Shown here one piece after another: positions 16,287 to 24,142 of a stretch of DNA of 64,000 nt. Each line of letters opens with the position of its first letter. The first letter of the stretch is position 1. The notes under the pieces are model-generated. The model was not told where the DNA came from and did no database searches. It was given only the letters and a program-made list of their open reading frames with translations. Source of the stretch: Kutzneria sp. CA-103260 (GTDB taxonomy: Bacteria > Actinomycetota > Actinomycetes > Mycobacteriales > Pseudonocardiaceae); the NCBI RefSeq assembly GCF_018263855.1, contig NZ_CP073318.1, positions 6,758,001-6,822,000 on the forward strand, in the 5' to 3' direction. A program made the position numbers and the translations under genes.

Positions 16287-16523
16287 CGATCATCACGCAC
16301 GGAAGTGGTCACAACAGGGGCAAGGCCGTTCCCCTTTTCAGGTCATATCCCCACACTTTCGTACGGTGAATGACGAAACCGCTGGACCGCCACCCGGATG
16401 AGTGACAGATTGAGCGGGCAACTCCGCCTGGGGGCGACATTGAGTGAACGTGGACAAGTTCTCCAGAGGACTCAGCCACTGTTGACTCAAAGACGAGTGT
16501 CGGGAAGCCGAGGGGTGAACACG

Positions 16524-16949
16524 ATGCGTAACGACCACATGACGCTCCGCTCGATGGCGGTGCTGGACCTGCTGGTGCCGGACGCACCGTCGGTCCCGGT
16601 CGAGGTCGAACTCCGCTACGACACCCGCGACCCGTTCGCCGTGACAGCGGCGTTCCGCTCCGGCCCGTCCGGCTGGGTGGAGTGGTGCTTCGCCCGCGAC
16701 CTGCTGGCCGACGGCCTGATCGCCGAGGCCGGCTCGGGCGATGTGCGCATCCGCCCGGCGGTCGACGACATCGAGCTGGTGGTGCTGGTCGTCAGCTCGC
16801 CGGCCGGCCTGGCCATGTTCGAGGCCTCCGCGCAGGAACTGGCCGACTTCCTGGACCGCACCTACGACCTCGTGCTGCCCGGCACCGAGAACCAGTGGGT
16901 CAGCGTGGACGACGCCCTCACCACCCTCATGCCCTACGACCTGGGCTGA
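16524..16949 (+). CDS. SsgA-family sporulation/cell division regulator
   Basis: 141 aa of the SsgA-like (SALP) family, restricted to morphologically complex actinomycetes. Family features: VEVELRYDTRDPFAVTAAFR near the N-terminus, WCFARDLLADGL in the centre and the aromatic C-terminal helix FLDRTYDLVLPG. SALPs help position septa and remodel peptidoglycan during sporulation; SsgB recruits FtsZ. Which paralogue this is cannot be decided here. AGGGGTG precedes the ATG at 16524. The 235 bp upstream has no gene and probably holds its promoter. Confidence 0.85.
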   Translation: MRNDHMTLRSMAVLDLLVPDAPSVPVEVELRYDTRDPFAVTAAFRSGPSGWVEWCFARDLLADGLIAEAGSGDVRIRPAVDDIELVVLVVSSPAGLAMFEASAQELADFLDRTYDLVLPGTENQWVSVDDALTTLMPYDLG

Positions 16950-17032
16950 GTCCGCCCCGCTCATACGGCACAGCCCCCGTACGGCACAGATCACACCCGG
17001 CCAGGAACAACGCCCCGTCCGCCCCTGTTGGG

Positions 17033-17057
17033 ATGTTTCGTTGCTGCATGCAAACAT
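17033..17057. promoter_or_regulatory. palindrome upstream of MFS exporter
   Basis: ATGTTT (17033-17038) and AAACAT (17052-17057) flank a central TGCATGCA palindrome (17045-17052), 20 bp upstream of the MFS start. It has the form of a TetR-type operator. No regulator gene is adjacent. Confidence 0.4.
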
Positions 17058-17076
17058 TCCGTGAGGGAGCCGTGCG

Positions 17077-18504
17077 GTGGGGTTACGCCAGCTGAGCCCG
17101 AAGGTTGTCGTCAGCGTGGTCTTCGTGGCCGCGCTTTTTGTCAACATCCTTGACACCACGATCGTCAATGTCGCGCTGCCGACGATCGCCGACCAGTTCC
17201 ACGTGACGGCGGCCGACGCCGGCGCGGTGGTCGTCGGCTACCTGCTCAGCCTCGCGCTGGTGATCCCGGCGTCCGGCTGGCTCGGCGACCGGTTCGGCAG
17301 CAAGCGGGTGTTCCTGACCGCGCTCGCGATCTTCACGGTGGCCTCCGCGCTGTGCGGCGTGGCCCAGTCGCTCCCCCAGCTCGTCGCGTTCCGCCTGCTC
17401 CAGGGCCTGGGCGGCGGCATGCTCGCGCCGATCGGCCTGGCCATGCTGTACCGGGAGTTCCCGCTGGCCGAGCGCATGCGGGTGAACCGCGTGCTCATCC
17501 TGCCCACGGCGGTCGCGCCGGCGATGGGACCGGTGCTGGGCGGCCTGCTGGTGGACACCCTGTCGTGGCGGTGGGTGTTCTACGTGAACCTGCCGGTCGG
17601 CGTGCTGGCCTTCCTCTTCGGGCTGTTCCTGCTCCGTGAGCACCGCGAGCCCGGCGCCGGGCGGTTCGACCTGGCCGGCTTCCTGCTGTCCGGGGTCGGC
17701 TTCGCGCTGCTGATGTACGCGTTGACCGAGGGCGCCACGTTGGGCTGGGGCTCGCCGCAGATCCTGGTCACCGGCGTGTTGGGTGCGCTACTGCTGGCCG
17801 CGACCGTGCTGGTGGAGCTGCGAGTGCCGGAGCCGATGCTGGACCTGCGGCTGTTCGGCGACCGACTGTTCCGCACGATCAACATCGCACAGCTGGTGTC
17901 GACCGCCGGTTTCCTCGGCACGCTGTTCGTGTTCCCGCTGCTCTACCAGTCGGGGCTGGGCGTCTCGGCCTGGCAGACCGGGCTGACCACGTTCCCGGAG
18001 GCGGTCGGCGTGCTGCTCGGCACGCAGATCGCCAGCCGCGTGTACTCGGTGCTGGGGCCGCGACTGCACATCGTGCTGGGCGTGGTGAACGCGGCGGTGG
18101 CGATGATGCTGCTGACGCTGGTCGGGCCGGCGACGCCGCAGTGGATCGTAATGTTGATCATGTTCTACCTGGGGCTGGGCATGTCCAACAACTTCAACCC
18201 CGCCCAGACGGCCGCGTTCGCCCAGGTGCCGGCGGCGAAGACGGGGCGGGCGTCGACGCTGTACAACTCGGGCCGCCAGGCCGGGTCGGCGGTCGGTGTC
18301 GCGGTGCTGGGCAGCGTGCTGGCCGCGGCGGGCGCGGGTGGCGGGCACCTGTTCGGCTACCAGCTGGCGTTCGTGGTGGCGGCCGGGCTGATGATCGCCG
18401 CCGGCGCGGTGGCGCTGCTGATCAAGGACCGCGACGCGGCGGCGACCATGGCCACGCCGGCCCGCGCGGAGACGTCGGAGGCCATCGAGCCGGCAGGGGC
18501 CTGA
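17077..18504 (+). CDS. MFS drug exporter, DHA2 (EmrB/QacA) family
   Basis: 475 aa with about 14 predicted membrane helices. Hallmarks are LDTTIVNVALPTIA (motif D1) in helix 1, GWLGDRFGSKRVFL (motif A) between helices 2 and 3, and GPVLGGLLV (motif C). These carriers export lipophilic drugs or secondary metabolites using the proton gradient. The GTG at 17077 follows GAGGGAG by about 8 nt. A palindrome 20 bp upstream may bind a repressor. No biosynthetic gene cluster adjoins it. Confidence 0.88.
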   Translation: MGLRQLSPKVVVSVVFVAALFVNILDTTIVNVALPTIADQFHVTAADAGAVVVGYLLSLALVIPASGWLGDRFGSKRVFLTALAIFTVASALCGVAQSLPQLVAFRLLQGLGGGMLAPIGLAMLYREFPLAERMRVNRVLILPTAVAPAMGPVLGGLLVDTLSWRWVFYVNLPVGVLAFLFGLFLLREHREPGAGRFDLAGFLLSGVGFALLMYALTEGATLGWGSPQILVTGVLGALLLAATVLVELRVPEPMLDLRLFGDRLFRTINIAQLVSTAGFLGTLFVFPLLYQSGLGVSAWQTGLTTFPEAVGVLLGTQIASRVYSVLGPRLHIVLGVVNAAVAMMLLTLVGPATPQWIVMLIMFYLGLGMSNNFNPAQTAAFAQVPAAKTGRASTLYNSGRQAGSAVGVAVLGSVLAAAGAGGGHLFGYQLAFVVAAGLMIAAGAVALLIKDRDAAATMATPARAETSEAIEPAGA

Positions 18505-18939
18505 GTAGCGGCAACAGCCGACATAACCGGATTGAATATCCGGTTATGGCCGGCGGAACCGGCGCCGGCGGGCGGGCGCCATGCGATGGCCAGTTCGAGA
18601 GCCCTGCCGACGGACCGGCCATCTGGCGGTTTCGGGCGGGGCGGCTGCCGACGCGAGCGAAGTCGGCGGGAGTAGTCATGATCACCCGAACGGGGGCGGT
18701 GGGCTTCCGCCCTTCTCCGTAAAAGCGGAGGTAGGGGGTGTGGACGGGGGCAGCCGATCACCCTCCCAGGTGACAATCGGCGGCCCGGTCGTGCGAGGCT
18801 AGGCGGAGCACGGCGTGATCAACCAAAGGGATTTGCACGATCTGGCCGCGAAACCCGCGTCACGTCGGCGGCCGGGGTGCGTCACACCGGTGCGAGCGCC
18901 GCGATGTTGTCTGCACCGAAGGGCTGGGAGGCGGAAGAC
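18505..18939. other. gene-poor interval with one strong inverted repeat
   Basis: Apart from an 11-bp inverted repeat at 18522-18548, I see no gene, RNA or recognisable repeat family in these 435 bp. The open frames here have no family resemblance. Confidence 0.4.
18522..18548. terminator. inverted repeat after MFS gene
   Basis: CATAACCGGAT (18522-18532), loop TGAAT, then the exact inverse (18538-18548), starting 18 bp past the MFS stop. No T-tract follows, as is common for GC-rich actinobacterial terminators; an operator is the alternative. Confidence 0.5.
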
Positions 18940-19137
18940 GTGGTTGACCGCAAGGAATGGTTGGTGACCTGCCGGGACGTGGCAGGCCGTCGCCGTGACC
19001 TCACGGTGTTCGTCAGCCAGGGCCACGTGGTGCTGGTCGCGCCGCCAGGCGAGACGGCGGTGCTGGCGCCGTTGGAGGTGGGCCGACTGCGGGCGGCCCT
19101 GCGCGACGCGGTGGTGACGGCGTCCGAGCCGGCGTGA
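18940..19137 (+). CDS. small conserved-type protein, unknown function
   Basis: 65 aa from a GTG at 18940, preceded by GGAGG at 8-nt spacing. No family recognised. The product is a compact mixed sequence (EWLVTCRDVAGRRRDLTVFV, then a hydrophobic VVLVAPPGETAVL and a C-terminal helix) with no signal or membrane segment. Its TGA overlaps the GTG of the GNAT gene (GTGA), so the two are translationally coupled, which supports it being real. The longer frame from 18877 lacks an RBS. Confidence 0.6.
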   Translation: MVDRKEWLVTCRDVAGRRRDLTVFVSQGHVVLVAPPGETAVLAPLEVGRLRAALRDAVVTASEPA

Positions 19138-19631
19138 GGCTCCGACGGGCCGTCCGGGAGGACGCGCCGGCGGTGCTCGGCCTGTTCGACGAGGCCGTGC
19201 GGTGGCTGACAAACAAGGGCCGCACCGAGCAGTGGGGCACGGGGCCGTTCTCCACGAACCCGAAGCAGGTGGCCAGGGTGGAGAGTTGGCTGGCCGACGA
19301 GGCCTGGCTGGCCGAGACGGGCGATCGAGCGGCGGGCTTCGTGGCGTTCGGGACGCCGCACGCGTACGTCCCACCGAGTGACGTGCCCGAGCTGTACGTC
19401 TCGGGTCTGGTCGGCGGACGGTTTCCGCGAGCGCGGGGCGCGGGCCGGATGCTGCTCGAACACGCGCGGGCGCGCGCCGTCGAGGAAGGCGTCGAACGAG
19501 TGCGCCTGGACTGCTACGCCGACGAAGACCGAGTGCTGGTCGATTTCTACCGTTCGGCCGGATTCACGGCGACCGACGAACTCGTGGTCGCCGGCAAGCC
19601 GGTTCAGGTGTTGGAGCTGCGCCTGCGCTGA
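19134..19631 (+). CDS. GNAT-family N-acetyltransferase
   Basis: 165 aa. GNAT core is visible as LYVSGLVGGRFPRARGAGRM (beta4 and the acetyl-CoA pyrophosphate loop, R/Q-x-x-G-x-G/A variant ARGAGRM), then VRLDCYADEDRVLVDFYRSAGF for the C-terminal beta-alpha unit. Substrate unknown. Its start overlaps the stop of the preceding 65-aa gene by 4 bp. It runs 28 bp into the convergent small membrane gene. Confidence 0.8.
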   Translation: MRLRRAVREDAPAVLGLFDEAVRWLTNKGRTEQWGTGPFSTNPKQVARVESWLADEAWLAETGDRAAGFVAFGTPHAYVPPSDVPELYVSGLVGGRFPRARGAGRMLLEHARARAVEEGVERVRLDCYADEDRVLVDFYRSAGFTATDELVVAGKPVQVLELRLR

Positions 19632-19810
19632 CGGACCAGCGCCCACGACACGAACCCGAGCCAGACCAGGCCGGCGCACCCCAGCGCGACCCAGCCGGCC
19701 CGCAGCGCGGCGTCGTCCATGAGCGCGGCGCTCACCACCGCGCACGCGATCGCCAGCACGCCGAAGCCCAAGTGGAACGGCCTGGCCCGAAACTCTCCCC
19801 ACCTCGCCAT
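19604..19810 (-). CDS. small two-helix membrane protein
   Basis: 68 aa with two predicted membrane helices (GFGVLAIACAVVSAAL and GWVALGCAGLVWLGFVSWALV) and a basic C-terminus RQRRRSS. No family recognised. It starts 60 bp from the divergent SDR and 20 bp from the palindrome at 19831-19858, so it may share that control region. Convergent overlap of 28 bp with the GNAT gene. Confidence 0.55.
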   Translation of the reverse strand: MARWGEFRARPFHLGFGVLAIACAVVSAALMDDAALRAGWVALGCAGLVWLGFVSWALVRQRRRSSNT

Positions 19811-19830
19811 GGTCGGTCATGCTGCCACGA

Positions 19831-19858
19831 CCACTTCCTACTCACGAGTAGGTAGTGG
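19831..19858. promoter_or_regulatory. palindromic operator in divergent promoter region
   Basis: CCACTTCCTACT at 19831-19842 and AGTAGGTAGTGG at 19847-19858 are inverse copies with one mismatch, separated by CACG. The site lies 12 bp upstream of the SDR ATG and 20 bp from the divergent small membrane gene, as expected for a TetR-type repressor site. Confidence 0.6.
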
Positions 19859-19870
19859 CATCATCGCACC

Positions 19871-20659
19871 ATGAGCCGATCGTCGCCGCTGGCCGGCAAG
19901 CGCATCCTGATCACCGGCGCGTCCTCCGGCATCGGCCGCGCCACGGCGTTCGCGGTCGCCGGGCTCGGCGCGATCCCACTGCTGGTCGCCCGCCGCGCCG
20001 ACGAGCTGGCACAGGTCCGGGACCAGATCGTGGCCCGCGGCGGCCAGGCCCACAGCTACCCGTGCGACCTGACCGACGCCGAGTCCGTGGAGACACTACT
20101 CAAACGGGTGCTCGCCGAGCAGCCCCGGGTGGACATGCTGGTCAACAACGCCGGCCGGTCCATCCGGCGGTCGCTGAACAGCTCGCAGGACCGCCACCAC
20201 GACTTCGAACGCACCATGGCGATCAACTACCACGCACCGGTCAGGCTGGTGCTCGGCCTGCTGCCGCACTTCCAGGCCAACGGCGGCGGGCACGTGGTGA
20301 ACATCTCGTCCATGGGCGTGCAGACGCGCACCCCGCGGTTCGCCGCCTACCTGGCGTCCAAGGCCGCGCTGGACGAGTTCAGCCAGGTCGCCGCGGCCGA
20401 GACGCTGCGTGACCGGATCACGTTCACCACGGTGCACATGCCCCTGGTGCGCACGCCGATGATCGGCCCGACCCGGCTCTACGACCGGATGCCGGCCGCC
20501 ACCCCGGAACGGGCCGCCCGGCTCGTGCTGCGCGCACTGGTCAAGCGACCCAAATCCGTGGACCTGCCCTTCGGCCGGCTCGCGGCCACCAGCTACGCGG
20601 TCGCGCCGAAACTGGTCGAGCGGGTGCTCAACCTCGCCTACCGGACCCGGTCGATCTGA
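19871..20659 (+). CDS. short-chain dehydrogenase (acyl-CoA/aldehyde reductase-like SDR)
   Basis: 262 aa classical SDR: TGASSGIG at residues 15-22, NNAG, Ser in NISSMG and Tyr-x-x-x-Lys in YLASK. The C-terminal half (VHMPLVRTPMIGPT, then a hydrophobic tail ending in LAYR) resembles the SDR module of mycobacterial fatty acyl-CoA reductases (Rv3391/Acr1-like), so the likely substrate is a lipid aldehyde or acyl thioester. No Shine-Dalgarno is evident before the ATG; the palindrome ends 12 bp upstream. It stops 4 bp from the convergent Zn-binding gene. Confidence 0.82.
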   Translation: MSRSSPLAGKRILITGASSGIGRATAFAVAGLGAIPLLVARRADELAQVRDQIVARGGQAHSYPCDLTDAESVETLLKRVLAEQPRVDMLVNNAGRSIRRSLNSSQDRHHDFERTMAINYHAPVRLVLGLLPHFQANGGGHVVNISSMGVQTRTPRFAAYLASKAALDEFSQVAAAETLRDRITFTTVHMPLVRTPMIGPTRLYDRMPAATPERAARLVLRALVKRPKSVDLPFGRLAATSYAVAPKLVERVLNLAYRTRSI

Positions 20660-20663
20660 CCGG

Positions 20664-20843
20664 TCAGGCCGCGCGCCAGGTGCCGCCGTTCGGGTTCGCG
20701 TGCGACGGCAGCCAGGTGCTCACGTCACTCGTCAGCGGATTCACCCGTCGCGCGTGCCAGTCCCGCTGGCACTGGTCGGAACAGAAGAAGTCAGACGGAG
20801 AGCTGACTCGCTCGGTCCCGCAGACGACACAGGGTTCGGTCAT
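20664..20843 (-). CDS. small zinc-ribbon-like protein
   Basis: 59 aa from the ATG at 20843, which has GGGAGG at 8-nt spacing; an upstream ATG at 20852 is inside that RBS. Four Cys in the pattern CVVCG...FFCSDQCQRDWHARR (C-x2-C, then C-x3-C) should bind one Zn ion, similar to treble-clef/FCS-like fingers. Function unknown. Convergent with the SDR. Confidence 0.65.
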   Translation of the reverse strand: MTEPCVVCGTERVSSPSDFFCSDQCQRDWHARRVNPLTSDVSTWLPSHANPNGGTWRAA

Positions 20844-20998
20844 CCCACCCACCTCCCGGGTCGACGTCCACCATGGACGCTAATTCGGCAATGGGACGGT
20901 GGTGTTTCGGAAGTATGTCGACTCGACACCCGAAACGCCCCGATTCACGCTGGTGGCGCAACCGGGAGCCACCTGAGCCACCCACATGGCCCTACGTC

Positions 20999-22522
20999 TC
21001 AGCGGCGGCGGCCGGTGCCGAAGATGCCTCGGGTGATCTCCCGGCCCAGCGCGGAACCGGCGGACCGCAGGAACGACTTCACCGCCGGATTGCCCAGCAC
21101 CTGACCGATCAGCCCCGGATCGTCGGCCTCCTTGCGTCGGGCGGCCGGCGCGGACTCCTCCTGCGGCTGGGCCTCGGCCGGCGGGGCGACCTTGGCCAGC
21201 AGCATCTCGTACGCCGACTCCCGATCGACCGACTGCGAGTACTTGGCCGCCAACGATGACGAGGCCGCCTCCTGCTTGACTGCGTCCACCCCGATGGAGG
21301 CCATCAGCGAGCGCGGCGGGCGCAGACGGGTCCAGGCCACGGGAGTCGGCGCGCCCTGTTCACTCAGGACGGTGACGACAGCCTCGCCGATGCCGAGTGT
21401 CGTGAGGGCCTTGCCGAGGTCGTAGTGCGGCGTCGTCGGATACGTCTTGACGGTCTGGGCCAGCGCCTTCTGGTCGTCCGGGGTGAAGGCCCGCAACGCG
21501 TGCTGAACCCGGGCACCGAGCTGGGACAGCACCGCGTTGGGGACGTCGGTGGGCAACTGCGTGCAGAAGAACACGCCGACCCCCTTGGAGCGGATCAGCT
21601 TCACCGTCTGGACGATCTGCTCCAGGAACGCCTTGGAGGCGTCGGCGAACAGCAGGTGCGCCTCGTCGAAGAAGAACACCAGCTTCGGCTTCTCAAGATC
21701 ACCCTCCTCGGGCAGCTGGTGGAACAAGGCGGCCAGCAGCCACATCAAGAACGTGGAGAACAGCGCCGGATTGCCCTGCAGCTCGGACAGCTCCAACAGG
21801 CTGATCACGCCACGACCGTCCCGCGACCGCATCAGATCGGCCGGATCGAGCTCGGGCTCACCGAAGAAGGTGTCGCCGCCGTTGGCCTCCAGGTTGAGCA
21901 GCGACCGCAGGATCACGCCGGCCGTCGCCGACGAGACCCCGCCCAGACCCTTCAGGTCCGCCTTGCCCTCGTCACCGGTCAGATGCTGGATCACCGACCG
22001 CAAGTCCTTGGTGTCCAACAACGGCAGGCCCCGCGAGTCGGCCCAATGGAAGATCAGCCCCAGGGTCGACTCCTGGGTGTCGTTCAACCCCAACACCTTC
22101 GACAGCAGAATCGGGCCGAAGCTGGTGATCGTCGCCCGCACCGGGACCGCCGAACCACCCTCCCCCAACGACAGGAACTGCACCGGAAACCCAGCGGCCT
22201 GCCAGTCGTCCCCCGTCTCGGCGGCCCGCTTCGACACCTTGTCGCCGCCCGCCCCCGGCCGCGACAGGCCCGACAAGTCGCCCTTCACGTCCGCCATCAC
22301 CACCGGCACGCCGGCCGCCGACAACTGCTCGGCCATCAACTGCAAGGTCTTCGTCTTGCCAGTGCCGGTCGCGCCGGCGATCAGGCCGTGCCGGTTCAAC
22401 GTCGCCAACGGCAGCCGCACCCGAGCCTGCGCCCGGACCGTGCCGTCCACCACCACCGACCCCAGCTCCAGCGCGCCCCCCTCCGTGGCGTAACCGGCGG
22501 TGATCTCCTCGAAAGCGTCCAC
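20999..22522 (-). CDS. HerA-like ATPase, DUF853 family
   Basis: 507 aa P-loop ATPase. The Walker A is GATGTGKTKTLQ near residue 50, and Walker B is KLVFFFDEAHLLF near 270. The family (DUF853) is related to HerA/VirB4 translocases; its substrate in actinobacteria is not established. The GTG start has GGGAGG 5 nt upstream. It is divergent from orn across 109 bp, the same neighbourhood I recall in mycobacteria (Rv2510c next to orn). The C-terminal 90 residues are Ala/Glu/Pro-rich before a final conserved helix. Confidence 0.85.
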   Translation of the reverse strand: MDAFEEITAGYATEGGALELGSVVVDGTVRAQARVRLPLATLNRHGLIAGATGTGKTKTLQLMAEQLSAAGVPVVMADVKGDLSGLSRPGAGGDKVSKRAAETGDDWQAAGFPVQFLSLGEGGSAVPVRATITSFGPILLSKVLGLNDTQESTLGLIFHWADSRGLPLLDTKDLRSVIQHLTGDEGKADLKGLGGVSSATAGVILRSLLNLEANGGDTFFGEPELDPADLMRSRDGRGVISLLELSELQGNPALFSTFLMWLLAALFHQLPEEGDLEKPKLVFFFDEAHLLFADASKAFLEQIVQTVKLIRSKGVGVFFCTQLPTDVPNAVLSQLGARVQHALRAFTPDDQKALAQTVKTYPTTPHYDLGKALTTLGIGEAVVTVLSEQGAPTPVAWTRLRPPRSLMASIGVDAVKQEAASSSLAAKYSQSVDRESAYEMLLAKVAPPAEAQPQEESAPAARRKEADDPGLIGQVLGNPAVKSFLRSAGSALGREITRGIFGTGRRR

Positions 22523-22631
22523 AACGACCTCCCGACAGCCCGAACGGCACAGCCGACACCGACACTAGGCCGAACAGACCAAAATCGCGCGTTCAGCCGA
22601 ACACGCACAGTGGCGAGATAGGCTGCTAGGG

Positions 22632-23243
22632 GTGACTGATCGTCTGGTGTGGATCGACTGCGAGATGACCGGGCTCGACCTGGGCAAAGACGCCCTGATA
22701 GAGATCGCCGCCCTGGTCACCGACGCAGAACTCAACGTGCTCGGAGACGGCGTCGACGTGGTCATCCACGCCGACGACGAAGCGCTCGACGCGATGCCCG
22801 ACGTGGTGCGAGACATGCACGCCCACTCCGGCCTCACCGAAGAAGTGCGCCGCTCCACCACAACCCTCGAACAAGCCGAGCAACTCGTGCTCGACTACAT
22901 CCGGCAATGGGTCCCCGACGCGCGCACCACACCGCTCGCCGGCAACAGCATCGCCACCGACCGCGGCTTCATCGCCCGCGACATGCCGGCCCTCGACAGC
23001 CACCTGCACTACCGCATGGTCGACGTCAGCAGCATCAAGGAACTCTGCCGACGCTGGTACCCGCGCATCTACTACGCGCAGCCCGCCAAGGGCCTCGCCC
23101 ACCGCGCGCTGGCCGACATCCACGAATCCATCCGCGAACTCGCCTACTACCGGGCCACCGCCTTCGTCCCCCAACCCGGCCCCACCAGCGAACAAGCCCA
23201 GAACGCGGCCGCCGAGATCCTCCGCGCCGCCGCCGAGGGGTAA
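22632..23243 (+). CDS. orn: oligoribonuclease
   Basis: 203 aa DEDDh 3'-5' exonuclease that degrades 2-5-nt RNAs and pGpG, the breakdown product of cyclic di-GMP. Asp9 and Glu11 in [10 protein letters not shown], the later Asp in [12 protein letters not shown] and [10 protein letters not shown] (His and Asp) complete the active site. The Orn-specific RYYPRIYY-like block ([12 protein letters not shown]) is present. GTG start. It is followed by tRNA-His, an arrangement shared with mycobacteria. Confidence 0.95.
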   Translation: MTDRLVWIDCEMTGLDLGKDALIEIAALVTDAELNVLGDGVDVVIHADDEALDAMPDVVRDMHAHSGLTEEVRRSTTTLEQAEQLVLDYIRQWVPDARTTPLAGNSIATDRGFIARDMPALDSHLHYRMVDVSSIKELCRRWYPRIYYAQPAKGLAHRALADIHESIRELAYYRATAFVPQPGPTSEQAQNAAAEILRAAAEG

Positions 23244-23250
23244 CCCGTTT

Positions 23251-23278
23251 TTGAGGCTGGGCGCGCGTGCGCTAGCCT
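23251..23278 (+). promoter_or_regulatory. promoter of tRNA-His
   Basis: TTGAGG at 23251-23256 and TAGCCT at 23273-23278, spacer 16 bp, fit the actinobacterial principal-sigma consensus (TTGACN/TAGNNT). The tRNA begins 38 bp after the -10. Confidence 0.6.
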
Positions 23279-23316
23279 TGTGGACGTCGCCGCCGGAAAC
23301 GGCGAAGACGCTCCAT

Positions 23317-23390
23317 GGTGGGTGTAGCTCAGTCGGTAGAGCACTGGGTTGTGGTCCCAGGTGTCGCGGGTTCGAATCCCGTCACTCACC
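23317..23390 (+). tRNA. hisT: tRNA-His (anticodon GTG)
   Basis: The cloverleaf folds with acceptor GTGGGTG/CACTCAC, the D-loop AGCTCAGTCGGTAGAGC, anticodon stem CTGGG/CCCAG around loop TTGTGGT, and the T-arm GTTCGAATC. The extra G at -1 (23317) opposite discriminator C73 is the tRNA-His identity element. CCA is not encoded. Confidence 0.97.
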
Positions 23391-23394
23391 CGCG

Positions 23395-23431
23395 ACGAAA
23401 GGGGAGGCGCTGCTCGCGCCTCCCCTTTCGT
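23395..23431 (+). terminator. terminator after tRNA-His
   Basis: A perfect 16-bp stem, 23395-23410 with 23416-23431 (arms begin ACGAAAGGGGAGG), and 5-nt loop follows the tRNA by 4 bp. The A-rich left and T-rich right arm ends give it terminator character in both directions. Confidence 0.85.
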
Positions 23432-23447
23432 CATGCTCAGTGCTTTT

Positions 23448-23512
23448 GTGGGGGCACGGCCCCCACGCCCCCACGCCGGGGCTCGCCCCGGACCCCATCG
23501 TGGTGGGGCGTG
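23448..23512. repeat. GC-hairpin intergenic repeat element
   Basis: Three successive hairpins: GTGGGGGC-ACG-GCCCCCAC (23448-23466), CCGGGGC-TC-GCCCCGG (23476-23491) and ACCCCA/TGGGG (about 23492-23508). This compact hairpin series resembles dispersed intergenic elements of Pseudonocardiales. It lies between tRNA-His and the 3' end of the TetR gene. Confidence 0.55.
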
Positions 23513-23532
23513 TCGGGTGTGATGGTTGCCAC

Positions 23533-24108
23533 CTATATCGGGTTTGTGCGCAACAGGTCTGGCAGGCGGTCGGTGATCGCTGGGGAGCCGCCCAAGAGTG
23601 ACGTGACCATGCAGGCTCCGATGACCAGGACCATGGTTGCCTGGGCGTCCTTGGCGGGGTCAGAAGCGCCTTCGGCGCGGAGTAGGGACTCCAGGGAGGA
23701 GAGGCCGGGGAGGCCGAATTCCTTCCACAGGGCGGATTGCAGGTCGGGGTGGTCGCGAAGAGAGGCCATGAGGCCGGGGAGGGCGGCCCTCACCTCGGGG
23801 CGGTGGAACAAGGTCTGGGTGTAGGCGAAGGAGCCACGGACCCAGTCGGAGGAAGTGGTGGCGTCCAGGACGGGCGTGGGGGCGTCCTGCCAAGAGAAGA
23901 CGGCCTCGAAGACGAGATGGGTCTTGGAAGGCCATCTCCGGTAGAGGGCCGGCCTTCCCACGGCGGCGCGGTCGGCGATGGCGACCATGGAGAGCTTGTC
24001 CCAGCCGACCTCGACCAGGAGATCACGGGCGGCCTGCAGGGCGGCGTCGTCTATCGCACGGTCGCGAGGGCGGCCCCGGGCACGGTCGGACTGGTCCATT
24101 GGCGTCAT
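23533..24108 (-). CDS. TetR/AcrR-family transcriptional repressor
   Basis: 191 aa. The N-terminal HTH runs over residues 17-62 (LSMVAIADRAAVGRPALYRRW), followed by an all-helical ligand domain of usual length. No Shine-Dalgarno precedes either ATG (24108 or 24099), so it may be leaderless. The 27-bp palindrome at 24113-24139 begins 4 bp upstream and ends 3 bp before the divergent SDR start, so the protein probably represses both directions. The ligand is unknown; the SDR/DapB-like operon suggests a small carbonyl or amino acid-like compound. Confidence 0.88.
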   Translation of the reverse strand: MTPMDQSDRARGRPRDRAIDDAALQAARDLLVEVGWDKLSMVAIADRAAVGRPALYRRWPSKTHLVFEAVFSWQDAPTPVLDATTSSDWVRGSFAYTQTLFHRPEVRAALPGLMASLRDHPDLQSALWKEFGLPGLSSLESLLRAEGASDPAKDAQATMVLVIGACMVTSLLGGSPAITDRLPDLLRTNPI

Positions 24109-24112
24109 TGTG

Positions 24113-24139
24113 AATAACGTAACACGCTGTTACGTTATT
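24113..24139. promoter_or_regulatory. 27-bp palindromic TetR operator
   Basis: AATAACGTAACA (24113-24124), CGC, TGTTACGTTATT (24128-24139): 12-bp perfect arms. It fills almost the whole 34-bp gap between the divergent TetR and SDR starts, so RNA polymerase binding for both genes must overlap it. Confidence 0.85.
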
Positions 24140-24142
24140 AGG

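Noticed and set aside
17077-18504. secondary-metabolite cluster marked by the MFS exporter or the P450
   Set aside because: No PKS, NRPS, terpene or RiPP core gene occurs nearby; isolated exporters and P450s are common in these genomes.
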